A stretch of DNA of 15,372 nucleotides from Alphaproteobacteria bacterium (GTDB lineage Bacteria; Pseudomonadota; Alphaproteobacteria; Rickettsiales; UBA6187): contig JAJRPW010000192.1 in the NCBI GenBank assembly GCA_024280585.1, forward strand, positions 1-15,372, read 5' to 3'. Position numbers and translations under genes: made by a program. This document shows positions 5,890 to 13,673 of this stretch, piece after piece; position 1 is the first letter of the stretch; each line of letters opens with the position of its first letter. The notes beneath the pieces are model-generated. The model was not told the DNA's origin. It did no database searches and was given only the letters and a program-made list of their open reading frames with translations.

Positions 5890-7089
5890 ATGGATATACA
5901 TGAATATCAAGGTAAAGAGGTTTTAGCAAAATATGGAATTCCTGTTCCGCAGGGGTTTGTCGTTTTTACTGCTGAAGAAGCAGAGGAGGCTGCAAAAAAA
6001 CTTCCCGGGCCGGTTTATGTGGTTAAATCACAGATTCATGCTGGCGGACGTGGCAAAGGTAAGTTTAAAGAATCCCCGGATGCTCCCGGCGGTGTCCGCG
6101 TAGTTAAATCCATCGAAGAGGTGAAGGAAAACGCCGCCCAAATGCTTGGAAAAACTCTTGTTACCATCCAAACTGGCGATGAGGGCAAGCAGGTAAACAG
6201 GCTTTATATTGAAGATGGTTCTGATATTAAAAAGGAATATTATTTATCACTTCTTGTTGACCGTGACACGAGTCGTGTTTCGTTTGTTGCATCTACCGAA
6301 GGTGGTATGAACATTGAGGATGTCGCCCACGACACTCCTGAAAAAATAATAACTATGGATGTTGATCCAGCTAGCGGAATATCAGGTTTTCATGCCAGGA
6401 AGTTAGGCTATGCCCTTGGTTTTGAAGGTGATGCATTAAAACAATTTGGCAAAATTGTCTTCGCGTTATATGAAGCTTTTCTGGATACAGACTCCACTCA
6501 AATTGAAATAAACCCGTTGGTATTGACCAGTTCTGGTGACGTTGTGGTATTGGATGCAAAATGTGGATTTGATGATAACGCTCTGTTCCGCCATAAAGAT
6601 ATTGAGGAATTAAGGGATGAAAGTGAAGAGGACCCTGCGGAAAAACGTGCGAAAGACTGGGAACTTAGCTATGTGAAAATGGACGGCTCCATTGGTTGTA
6701 TGGTAAATGGTGCTGGTCTTGCTATGGCTACCATGGATATAATTAAGCTAAAAGGTAGTTTTCCGGCAAATTTCCTGGATGTAGGTGGTGGCGCAACAAA
6801 AGAGCGTGTAACTGAGGCTTTTAAAATAATCCTGTCTGATGAGAATGTTAAAGGGATTTTGGTGAATATTTTCGGCGGTATTATGCGCTGTGATATCATA
6901 GCAGAAGGTATTATCGCTGCTGCAAAAGAAGTTTCTCTTTCTGTTCCGCTGGTTGTAAGGCTAGAGGGAACTAACGTTGATCTTGGCAAGGAGATTTTGG
7001 GAAATTCTGATATAGACCTGATAGCAGCGGATAATCTTGAAGATGCCGCAGAAAAAATCGTTGATGCTGTTAGAAAAAGAGGAGATTAG
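5890..7089 (+). CDS. sucC: Succinyl-CoA synthetase beta subunit
   Basis: With SucD it converts succinyl-CoA to succinate while forming ATP or GTP. The 399 residues begin with MDIHEYQGKEVLAKYGIPVP, the canonical beta-subunit start. The ATP-grasp nucleotide-binding domain includes VVKSQIHAGGRGKGKF (44-59), and IEINPLVL carries metal-binding acidic and Asn residues. The C-terminal CoA-ligase domain contains FLDVGGGATKERV and NIFGGIMRCDIIAEGI. Three bases separate its stop from sucD, so the subunits are surely co-translated. The start follows AGGAG at 5879-5883. Confidence 0.97.
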   Translation: MDIHEYQGKEVLAKYGIPVPQGFVVFTAEEAEEAAKKLPGPVYVVKSQIHAGGRGKGKFKESPDAPGGVRVVKSIEEVKENAAQMLGKTLVTIQTGDEGKQVNRLYIEDGSDIKKEYYLSLLVDRDTSRVSFVASTEGGMNIEDVAHDTPEKIITMDVDPASGISGFHARKLGYALGFEGDALKQFGKIVFALYEAFLDTDSTQIEINPLVLTSSGDVVVLDAKCGFDDNALFRHKDIEELRDESEEDPAEKRAKDWELSYVKMDGSIGCMVNGAGLAMATMDIIKLKGSFPANFLDVGGGATKERVTEAFKIILSDENVKGILVNIFGGIMRCDIIAEGIIAAAKEVSLSVPLVVRLEGTNVDLGKEILGNSDIDLIAADNLEDAAEKIVDAVRKRGD

Positions 7090-7092
7090 CTT

Positions 7093-7965
7093 ATGTCAAT
7101 TTTAGTAAATAAAGATACAAAGGTTATTTGCCAGGGATTCACCGGCTCACAAGGAACCTTCCATTCCGAGCAAGCGATAGCTTATGGCACTAAGATGGTT
7201 GGCGGCGTAACTCCGGGTAAAGGCGGCACAAAACACCTTGATCTTCCGGTTTTTAACACAGTTCAAGAAGCAAGGGATATAACAGGCGCTAATGCATCTG
7301 TGATTTATGTTCCGCCTCCATTTGCAGCTGATGCTATTTTAGAGGCGATTGATGCCAAAATTGAATTGGCGATATGCATAACAGAAGGCATTCCGGTTCT
7401 GGATATGGTAAGAGTCAAAAAAGCATTATGTGGATCAAAAACCAGATTGATCGGTCCTAACTGCCCGGGTGTAATCACTCCTGATGAGTGTAAAATCGGT
7501 ATCATGCCAGGTCACATCCACAAAAGAGGAAAAGTTGGTATATTATCCAGATCAGGAACGCTAACTTATGAGGCGGTTCACCAAACAACTGCGGAAGGTT
7601 TTGGCCAGTCTTCATGCGTAGGAATTGGCGGCGATCCAGTAAATGGTTCTAATTTCATAGACATCCTCGAGTTATTTTTAGCCGATGATGAAACGCAGGC
7701 GATAGTGATGATCGGTGAAATTGGCGGCTCGGCTGAAGAAGATGCCGCGCAATTTATCAAAGATTCCAAGATCAAAAAACCAATTGTAGGCTTTATTGCA
7801 GGTCGGACAGCTCCCCCGGGCAAGCGCATGGGTCATGCTGGTGCAATTATTTCTGGCGGCAAAGGTGGTGCTGAAGATAAAATCGAAGCGATGAAATCTG
7901 CTGGCTTTGCGGTTTCTGATTCCCCTGCTGCCCTTGGTACGACGATGAAAGAGTTGATAGGTTAA
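7093..7965 (+). CDS. sucD: Succinyl-CoA synthetase alpha subunit
   Basis: This subunit binds CoA and carries the phosphohistidine intermediate of the succinyl-CoA synthetase reaction. The 290 residues show the CoA-binding Rossmann fold start (VICQGFTGSQGTFH, 11-24), LIGPNCPGVITP (119-130), and the phosphorylated His248 in MGHAGAIISGGKG. The length is normal for the family. AGGAG at 7079-7083, inside the sucC end, serves as ribosome binding site. It is immediately followed by sucA. Confidence 0.97.
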   Translation: MSILVNKDTKVICQGFTGSQGTFHSEQAIAYGTKMVGGVTPGKGGTKHLDLPVFNTVQEARDITGANASVIYVPPPFAADAILEAIDAKIELAICITEGIPVLDMVRVKKALCGSKTRLIGPNCPGVITPDECKIGIMPGHIHKRGKVGILSRSGTLTYEAVHQTTAEGFGQSSCVGIGGDPVNGSNFIDILELFLADDETQAIVMIGEIGGSAEEDAAQFIKDSKIKKPIVGFIAGRTAPPGKRMGHAGAIISGGKGGAEDKIEAMKSAGFAVSDSPAALGTTMKELIG

Positions 7966-7971
7966 ATAGTA

Positions 7972-10803
7972 ATGTCAAATTTTTACGAATCCAGTGCCAC
8001 TTTCGGCAGTAATTCCATCTATTTGGAAGAATTATACGAATTATACCTGCAAAATCCATCAAATGTGGATGCAAGCTGGGCAGATTTTTTCTCAGAAATG
8101 GGCGACACCATTGATTCTGTTACAAAAGAGCATGAAGGCGCTTCCTGGGCGCCGAAATCTGCTAAAATCGTCGGGGCAAAAACCGATGCGACGCAAAAAA
8201 AAGCAACAACATCTGATTCAAAACAAGCCTGCCGTGATAGTATCGGCGCATTAATGCTTATCCGCGCATTCAAAGTCCGTGGTGGTTTGCTTGCAGACCT
8301 TGACCCTTTGGGAATTGAAGGCGCAAAAATGCATCCTGACCTTGATCCCGTCACTTATGGCTTCACAGATGACGATTATGACCGGGAGATTTATCTAGGC
8401 GGTGAATTTGGCCTCCAAACAACAACTATCCGCGATTTATTGCCGCTTATAAAGCAAACTTATGCCTCTAAAATCGCTGTTGAGTTTATGCATATCCCGT
8501 CACTAGAGCAAAGAAACTGGATTTCCAGGAAAATGGAAGAGGTGCGCGGCCGCCCTGTTTTATCTGATAATGACAAGAAAACAATCCTGAGTGATATCAT
8601 ACAAGTAGAGCGTTTCGAGCAGTTTTTGCATGTAAAATACCCGGGCGCAAAAAGATTTTCTGCTGAAGGCGGCGAGTCGGTTTTTGCTGCTATGGAAAAA
8701 ATTATAGAAACCGCTGCGAATTTAGGCGTAAAAGAAGTCGTAATCGGCATGCCTCACCGTGGTCGTTTAAATGTTCTGACCAAAGTTATGGGTCGCAGAT
8801 ACGCGTCGATGATCTCCGAGTTCCAGGGTAATCAAGCGCATATATCCGAAGATATGGAAGCAACAGGTGATGTAAAATACCATCAGGGTGCATCTTCTGA
8901 CCGTGATTTTGGTGGCAATAAAATCCATCTATCTTTATCGGCAAACCCGTCACATTTAGAAGCGGTAAACCCGGTTGTGGTCGGTCGTGTGCGGGCTAAA
9001 CAAGATCAGCTGGGTGACACACAAAGAAAGCAGGGTTTGGGCTTGTTGCTCCATGGTGACGCTGCTTTTTGTGGTCAGGGTGTTGTTCCTGAAACCATGG
9101 CGCTTAGCGATTTAGAGGGATATACCGCCGGCGGCACGCTCCATATCGTTGTAAATAACCAAATTGGCTTCACCACAAGCCCTAAAGATCAAAGAAAATC
9201 ACCTTACCCAACGGATGTAGCAAAAGGCGCACACTCACCGATTTTCCATGTAAATGGTGACGACCCGGAAGCTGTGGTTTTTGTAAGCAAGTTGGCTGTA
9301 GAATTTCGCCAGGAATTTGGCGCCGATGTTGTTGTGGATGTTTTTTGTTATCGCCGTTATGGCCATAATGAAGGTGACGAGCCATTTTTTACTCAGCCTT
9401 TAATGTATGAAAAAATAAAAAACCACCCTACTCCGATGAATGTTTATGCTCAAAGATTAATTGCCGAAGGCACTATAACACAAGCCGATTTCGATAAAAT
9501 GAAGGATGATTTCCATAGTTTTATGGAGGCTGAATACAAAGAAGCGCAGGATTATGCCTCCGATGAGGCTGATTGGCTAAAGGGCAAATGGGAAGGCGTA
9601 GAAAACGTCGAAAGAGGCGAGAAAGCTTCTGTAGACACCGGCGTTGATTTAAAAAAATTAAAGCAAATCGGAACCGCTTTGGGAACTTACCCAAAAGAGC
9701 ATAACACCCACAAGAAACTAATACGTCAATTGGATGCTAAGAAAGAAATGATGAAATCCGGCAAGAAGCTGGATTGGGCTATGGGCGAGGCTTTGGCTTA
9801 TGGTTCATTGCTGGCGCAAGGCTTTGCGGTTCGCCTTAGTGGCCAGGATTGTTTGCGCGGAACGTTCTCACACAGGCATTCGGCTCTTGTTGATCAAAAA
9901 ACGGAAGAAAAATACTTCCCGCTAAATAACCTGGGAATGGAACAAAAAACATATGAAGTTATAGACAGCAATCTGTCGGAATATGCAGTTTTGGGTTTTG
10001 AATATGGTTATTCACTTGTTGAGCCAAACAGCCTTGTAATTTGGGAAGCGCAGTTTGGTGATTTTTCCAACGGCGCGCAGATAATGATCGACCAGTTTAT
10101 AGCAACTGGTGAGGTTAAATGGCTTAGGCTTAGCGGTCTTGTGATGCTTCTCCCGCATGGTTACGAAGGCCAGGGGCCAGAGCATAGCTCCGCACGGCTG
10201 GAGCGTTATTTGCAGCTTTGCGGCGAGGATAATATGCAGGTGGTGAATTGCACGACTCCTGCCAATTTTTTCCATGTTTTGCGTCGTCAATTACTTAGGA
10301 AGTTCAGAAAGCCGTTGATAGTAATGTCGCCAAAGTCACTGCTTAGACACAAATTATGCATCTCGAGCCTGGATGATTTTAAACCAGGATCCAGCTTTAA
10401 AACGGTTATAGGCGAGACGGAAAAGCTGATCGCTTGCGACAAAATTAAAAAAGTGGTGTTATGTAGCGGCAAAGTTTATTATGAGCTTTTGGAGGCGAGA
10501 AAGACAAAAGACATTGCTATTGTGCGCTTGGAGCAATATTATCCGTTTCCGAAAAAAGCTTTAGCTAGGGAGTTAAAGCAATATAAAAATGCACAAGTTG
10601 TCTGGTGCCAGGAAGAGCCGATGAACATGGGTGCATGGAGCTTTTTGGATCGGTTGATAGAAGAGGTTTTACTGGAAATTAAGATAAAGGCAAAAAGGCC
10701 TGTTTATGCCGGCAGAAAAACGGCGTCGTCACCGGCGGCAGGTTATGCAAAAATTCACAAAAAACAGCAGGAAGAGCTTATAAATGAAGCATTAAAAGAC
10801 TAA
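7972..10803 (+). CDS. sucA: 2-oxoglutarate dehydrogenase E1 component
   Basis: SucA is the thiamine-diphosphate-dependent E1 subunit that decarboxylates 2-oxoglutarate and passes the succinyl group to the lipoyl domain of SucB. The 943 residues begin with the family's helical N-terminal segment (YLEELYELYLQNPSNVDASWADFF, 17-40). Conserved blocks are GMPHRGRLNVL (259-269), HLEAVNPVVVGRVRAKQ (328-344), and the thiamine-binding stretch from HGDAAFCGQG (361-370) to VVNNQIGFTT (393-402). The C-terminal half contains GTFSHRH, FEYGYSL and HGYEGQGPEHSSARLERYLQ, as in other E1o proteins. It starts six bases after sucD, and only a weak AGG (7959-7961) precedes it, so coupling to sucD translation is likely. 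No frameshift is seen. Confidence 0.97.
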   Translation: MSNFYESSATFGSNSIYLEELYELYLQNPSNVDASWADFFSEMGDTIDSVTKEHEGASWAPKSAKIVGAKTDATQKKATTSDSKQACRDSIGALMLIRAFKVRGGLLADLDPLGIEGAKMHPDLDPVTYGFTDDDYDREIYLGGEFGLQTTTIRDLLPLIKQTYASKIAVEFMHIPSLEQRNWISRKMEEVRGRPVLSDNDKKTILSDIIQVERFEQFLHVKYPGAKRFSAEGGESVFAAMEKIIETAANLGVKEVVIGMPHRGRLNVLTKVMGRRYASMISEFQGNQAHISEDMEATGDVKYHQGASSDRDFGGNKIHLSLSANPSHLEAVNPVVVGRVRAKQDQLGDTQRKQGLGLLLHGDAAFCGQGVVPETMALSDLEGYTAGGTLHIVVNNQIGFTTSPKDQRKSPYPTDVAKGAHSPIFHVNGDDPEAVVFVSKLAVEFRQEFGADVVVDVFCYRRYGHNEGDEPFFTQPLMYEKIKNHPTPMNVYAQRLIAEGTITQADFDKMKDDFHSFMEAEYKEAQDYASDEADWLKGKWEGVENVERGEKASVDTGVDLKKLKQIGTALGTYPKEHNTHKKLIRQLDAKKEMMKSGKKLDWAMGEALAYGSLLAQGFAVRLSGQDCLRGTFSHRHSALVDQKTEEKYFPLNNLGMEQKTYEVIDSNLSEYAVLGFEYGYSLVEPNSLVIWEAQFGDFSNGAQIMIDQFIATGEVKWLRLSGLVMLLPHGYEGQGPEHSSARLERYLQLCGEDNMQVVNCTTPANFFHVLRRQLLRKFRKPLIVMSPKSLLRHKLCISSLDDFKPGSSFKTVIGETEKLIACDKIKKVVLCSGKVYYELLEARKTKDIAIVRLEQYYPFPKKALARELKQYKNAQVVWCQEEPMNMGAWSFLDRLIEEVLLEIKIKAKRPVYAGRKTASSPAAGYAKIHKKQQEELINEALKD

Positions 10804-10817
10804 TTGGAGATAAAAAA

Positions 10818-11978
10818 ATGGTTTTAGAAATAAAAGTACCGCCTCTTGGTGAATCAGTATCAGAAGCAACTATTGCAAAATTATGCAAAGCAGTTGGTGA
10901 TTATGTGAAAGCCGATGAGATGTTGGTTGAGCTTGAAACGGACAAAGTTACCCTGGAGGTAAATGCTCCCGCAAGCGGTGTTATAAAAGAGTGGAAGGTT
11001 GCAGAAGGCGATACTGTGGAAGTTGGTACGCTTGTTGGAAGAATTGATGATTCGGCAAAAGCTCCTGCTGGCGAGCCTGCTCCTGCTGCAAAAGCCGCTG
11101 AACCTGCAAAAGCTGCGGCGCCGGTTGCTGCAACAAGTGCGGTTATGTCTCCTGCTGCTGCAAAAATATCTGCTGAAAATAATGTTCAGCTCTCTTCTGG
11201 CTCTGGCAAAGATGGTCGTATAACCAAAGGCGATGTGCTGGTGGCATTAGAGGGCGGTGTAAGTCCAGCGCCAGCCGGCCCTAGGGAAGAGCGCGTGAAG
11301 ATGACCAAGCTGCGTCAGAAAATCGCCCAGCGTTTGAAAGACTCTCAAAATACAGCTGCGATTTTAACCACATTCAACGAAGTGGATATGACGGCCGTTA
11401 TGGCTCTTCGCAGTAAATTCAAGGAAGATTTCCTGAAAAAACACGATACAAAACTTGGCTTTATGTCATTTTTTGCGAAAGCTTCGATTGCTGCACTAAA
11501 AGCAATTCCGGCTGTAAATGCTGAGATTGACGGTGATGAAATTATCTATAAAAACCATTATGATATTTCAATAGCGGTAGGAACTCCGCAAGGTTTGGTT
11601 GTTCCTGTTTTGAAAGACGTTGATATGCTTTCTTTCGCTGGCGTAGAAAAGGCTATTGTCGCCATTGGTAAAAAAGCCCGTGACGGCAAATTGACTATGG
11701 CGGATATGACCGGCGGAACATTCACTATTTCCAATGGCGGTGTTTATGGCTCGCTGCTTTCAACTCCGATAATAAACCCTCCGCAAACTGGAATTTTGGG
11801 TTTACATAAAATCCAGGAACGCCCAATGGCTATCGACGGTGAAGTGAAAATCCGTCCAATGATGTATATAGCACTGTCTTATGACCACAGAATCATAGAT
11901 GGCGGTGAGGCTGTGACATTCCTTGTGAAGATAAAAGAGGCGATTGAAGATCCACAGCGTTTGTTGCTGGATTTATAG
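10818..11978 (+). CDS. sucB: 2-oxoglutarate dehydrogenase E2 component (dihydrolipoyl succinyltransferase)
   Basis: SucB forms the core of the 2-oxoglutarate dehydrogenase complex and transfers succinyl groups to CoA. Domains in order: an N-terminal lipoyl domain (1-78) with the lipoylated Lys43 in ELETDKVTLEV; an Ala/Pro-rich flexible linker (80-108); a peripheral-subunit-binding domain (about 110-145) that should hold E1 and E3; a second linker; and the catalytic domain from about 158. The catalytic His357 and Asp361 lie in SYDHRIIDGGEAV near the C-terminus. At 386 residues it is slightly shorter than many homologues because the linkers are short. TGGAG at 10805-10809 is a good ribosome binding site. 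The E3 partner, LpdA, is not in the window. Confidence 0.97.
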   Translation: MVLEIKVPPLGESVSEATIAKLCKAVGDYVKADEMLVELETDKVTLEVNAPASGVIKEWKVAEGDTVEVGTLVGRIDDSAKAPAGEPAPAAKAAEPAKAAAPVAATSAVMSPAAAKISAENNVQLSSGSGKDGRITKGDVLVALEGGVSPAPAGPREERVKMTKLRQKIAQRLKDSQNTAAILTTFNEVDMTAVMALRSKFKEDFLKKHDTKLGFMSFFAKASIAALKAIPAVNAEIDGDEIIYKNHYDISIAVGTPQGLVVPVLKDVDMLSFAGVEKAIVAIGKKARDGKLTMADMTGGTFTISNGGVYGSLLSTPIINPPQTGILGLHKIQERPMAIDGEVKIRPMMYIALSYDHRIIDGGEAVTFLVKIKEAIEDPQRLLLDL

Positions 11979-11993
11979 CAGCTACTTACGGTC

Positions 11994-12022
11994 TTGACAA
12001 CACCCCGCTTTCGCCTTACAAT
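11994..12022 (+). promoter_or_regulatory. Strong sigma70-like promoter of the toxin-antitoxin operon
   Basis: TTGACA (11994-11999), a 17-base spacer and TACAAT (12017-12022, five of six matches) form a near-consensus promoter. It lies 37 bases upstream of the antitoxin start and just after sucB. The -10 box is inside the palindrome at 12014-12031. Confidence 0.8.
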
Positions 12023-12031
12023 AAAGTAAGG
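12014..12031. promoter_or_regulatory. Palindromic operator overlapping the -10 box
   Basis: CCTTAC (12014-12019), AATAAA, GTAAGG (12026-12031) is a perfect inverted repeat with six-base arms and a six-base spacer. Its position over the -10 element is what is expected of an operator bound by the antitoxin or toxin-antitoxin complex for autorepression. The binding itself is inferred. Confidence 0.7.
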
Positions 12032-12058
12032 AATCATAAAACATGAAAGGAAAGCGTT

Positions 12059-12292
12059 GTGTATTCTACAATTACGAGTAAAGGGCAAATCACCTTACCA
12101 AAAGAGGTCAGGGAAAACTTATCACTTCAAAGAGGCGATAGAATAGAATTTCTTATGGAAGAAGATGGAAAATATTCAATTATTCCTCTTACAAGCTCTT
12201 TATCGGCACTTAAGAGCGTGCTGCCTAAGCCAGACAAGCCTGTTTCATTAAAAGAAATAGAAGAGTCTATAAAAAACAGGCCTATGACATGA
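12059..12292 (+). CDS. AbrB/MazE-fold antitoxin (VapB-like)
   Basis: This 77-residue protein opens with YSTITSKGQITLPKEVRENL, the hallmark of the swapped-hairpin AbrB/MazE/SpoVT DNA-binding fold (about 2-46). The C-terminal third (50-77) should be the flexible toxin-neutralising tail. The start is GTG, placed by the conserved beginning and by AGGA at 12048-12051. An ATG at 12043 is out of frame. Its TGA overlaps the toxin ATG (ATGA), the usual coupling in type II toxin-antitoxin operons. It probably represses its own promoter through the palindrome at 12014-12031. Confidence 0.88.
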   Translation: MYSTITSKGQITLPKEVRENLSLQRGDRIEFLMEEDGKYSIIPLTSSLSALKSVLPKPDKPVSLKEIEESIKNRPMT

Positions 12293-12684
12293 TAGGAATA
12301 GACACCAATATTTTAATCAGATATTTCGTAGGTGACGATAAAAAACAAAGCAATAAGGCCTCTTTATACCTGGAAGAAAACTGTACAATTAAAAATCCAG
12401 GATTTATCACATCCATAGTTTTATGCGAGGTGGTCTGGGTTTTAGAAAGTGCTTATGGGTATGATAAGGAAAATATTCTGCTGCTGTTGAAAAAATTATT
12501 AACGACGTCGGAGTTGCTAATTGAGAACCAGGATAGCGCTTTAAAGGCGTTGAGGGTTTATGAAAAAGGAACTGCCGATTTTTCAGATTACTATATAGCA
12601 AATATTGCTAAAAACTATAAAGCAGAAAAAACGATTACTTTTGATAAGAAAGCTGGTAAATATGAGCTTTTTGAGCTGCTATAA
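12289..12684 (+). CDS. PIN-domain ribonuclease toxin (VapC-like)
   Basis: This 131-residue protein is a single PIN domain, the metal-dependent RNase fold of VapC toxins, which usually cleave tRNA or rRNA to halt translation. The acidic metal-binding set is visible: Asp5 in IGIDTNILIRYF, Glu47 in VLCEVVWVL, Asp97 and Asp100 in ADFSDYYIA, and Asp119 in TFDKKA. It is encoded directly behind an AbrB-type antitoxin with a four-base overlap, which supports a toxin role over a housekeeping nuclease. The catalytic residues look intact, so the toxin is probably active; its RNA target cannot be told from sequence. Confidence 0.9.
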   Translation: MIGIDTNILIRYFVGDDKKQSNKASLYLEENCTIKNPGFITSIVLCEVVWVLESAYGYDKENILLLLKKLLTTSELLIENQDSALKALRVYEKGTADFSDYYIANIAKNYKAEKTITFDKKAGKYELFELL

Positions 12685-12707
12685 TAGCAATTGAAATGGA
12701 ATAAAAA

Positions 12708-13670
12708 ATGCAAACCCAAACAATAGACTTCCTATATAACTTTACAGGTACGGTCGGTGTTTTTATGATCCTTGTCGCCTATTGGATGTTGCAAATCGAC
12801 AAAATAAAACCACACGGATTTGCATATTCCTTCGTGAATCTGATCGGTTCAATCTTAATGCTGATCTCGCTGATGCGTTTTTGGAACCTACCCTCAGTTA
12901 TCATTGAAATTTTCTGGATAGCCATTAGTGTCTATGGACTTCGGCGGTATTATTTGACAAGAAGAAAAGCGGCGGGTACAAAGCAAGCCTTATTAATAAA
13001 TAAAGGAACAAGCATGAAATTTTTTGTAGACACGGCGGATATTGACGAAATTAAAGAACTGGCCTCAACTGGCTTGCTTGATGGTGTAACGACGAACCCA
13101 TCGTTAATCATGAAGTCCGGGCGCGATTTCATCGAAGTTGTGACTGAAATTTGTAAAATTGTTCCAGGTGACGTTAGCGCGGAAGTGATCGCCACAGATT
13201 ACAAAGGAATGCTTGAAGAAGCCAATAAACTAAAGAAAATCGCCAAAAATATCGTTATAAAGCTGCCGCTTACTTATGATGGTATCAAAGCCTGTAAATC
13301 CCTTACGGATGACGGTGTAAAAACCAATGTGACATTGTGCTTTTCTGCAAACCAGGCGCTGCTTGCAGCAAAAGCCGGCGCAACTTATGTATCTCCGTTC
13401 ATCGGACGTTTGGATGATATTGGGCAGGATGGCCTGGATTTAATCTCTGATATTTGTGAGATTTATGACAACTATCCGGATTTAAAAACACAAGTTCTGG
13501 TAGCATCAATCAGAAACCCTATTCACTTGCTGCAAAGCGCGAAGATAGGCGCGCATGTCGCAACTATCCCGCCAAAAATTATAAAACAATTATTCAAACA
13601 TCCGCTAACTGACAAAGGCCTGGACGCATTCTTAGCCGATTGGGAAAAAACCAAGCAAACTATATTGTAA
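12708..13670 (+). CDS. Membrane domain (CBU_0592-like) in frame with transaldolase
   Basis: The frame starting at ATG 12708 runs 320 codons without a stop. Residues 1-84 form a small membrane protein with three predicted helices (about 8-29, 38-58 and 61-80), resembling the short CBU_0592-type domain; its function is unknown. A basic linker (85-102, RRKAAGTKQALL) leads into a complete FSA/TalC transaldolase beginning at Met103. This could be a real fusion that tethers the aldolase to the inner membrane, or loss of the stop codon between two genes. The second gene keeps its own ribosome binding site, so two products are possible. No strong Shine-Dalgarno precedes 12708, and the gene may depend on the toxin-antitoxin transcript. 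Confidence 0.6.
   Translation: MQTQTIDFLYNFTGTVGVFMILVAYWMLQIDKIKPHGFAYSFVNLIGSILMLISLMRFWNLPSVIIEIFWIAISVYGLRRYYLTRRKAAGTKQALLINKGTSMKFFVDTADIDEIKELASTGLLDGVTTNPSLIMKSGRDFIEVVTEICKIVPGDVSAEVIATDYKGMLEEANKLKKIAKNIVIKLPLTYDGIKACKSLTDDGVKTNVTLCFSANQALLAAKAGATYVSPFIGRLDDIGQDGLDLISDICEIYDNYPDLKTQVLVASIRNPIHLLQSAKIGAHVATIPPKIIKQLFKHPLTDKGLDAFLADWEKTKQTIL
13002..13007 (+). promoter_or_regulatory. Internal ribosome binding site for transaldolase
   Basis: AAAGGA lies six bases before the in-frame ATG at 13014, where homology to transaldolases begins. It argues that the aldolase is translated on its own even though the upstream frame has no stop. Confidence 0.65.
13014..13670 (+). CDS. fsa: Fructose-6-phosphate aldolase / transaldolase (TalC-FSA type)
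   Basis: Read from the internal ATG the protein is 218 residues, the normal full length of the FSA/TalC class. It begins MKFFVDTADIDEIKEL, followed by GLLDGVTTNPSLI (20-32). The Schiff-base Lys is Lys83 in NIVIKLPLT, and ANQALLAAKAGATYVSPFIGRLDD (112-135) is the characteristic barrel segment. It is cytoplasmic and acts in the non-oxidative pentose phosphate pathway or cleaves fructose 6-phosphate; sequence alone does not settle which. xerC starts three bases after its stop. In several alphaproteobacteria the fsa, xerC and suc genes lie close together, which fits. The same frame is also read as the C-terminal part of the longer ORF from 12708. Confidence 0.88.
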   Translation: MKFFVDTADIDEIKELASTGLLDGVTTNPSLIMKSGRDFIEVVTEICKIVPGDVSAEVIATDYKGMLEEANKLKKIAKNIVIKLPLTYDGIKACKSLTDDGVKTNVTLCFSANQALLAAKAGATYVSPFIGRLDDIGQDGLDLISDICEIYDNYPDLKTQVLVASIRNPIHLLQSAKIGAHVATIPPKIIKQLFKHPLTDKGLDAFLADWEKTKQTIL

Positions 13671-13673
13671 GAA

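Noticed and set aside
12043..12081. Twelve-codon frame from ATG 12043 ahead of the antitoxin
   Set aside because: It is out of frame with the conserved AbrB start and short; the SD and homology support GTG 12059.
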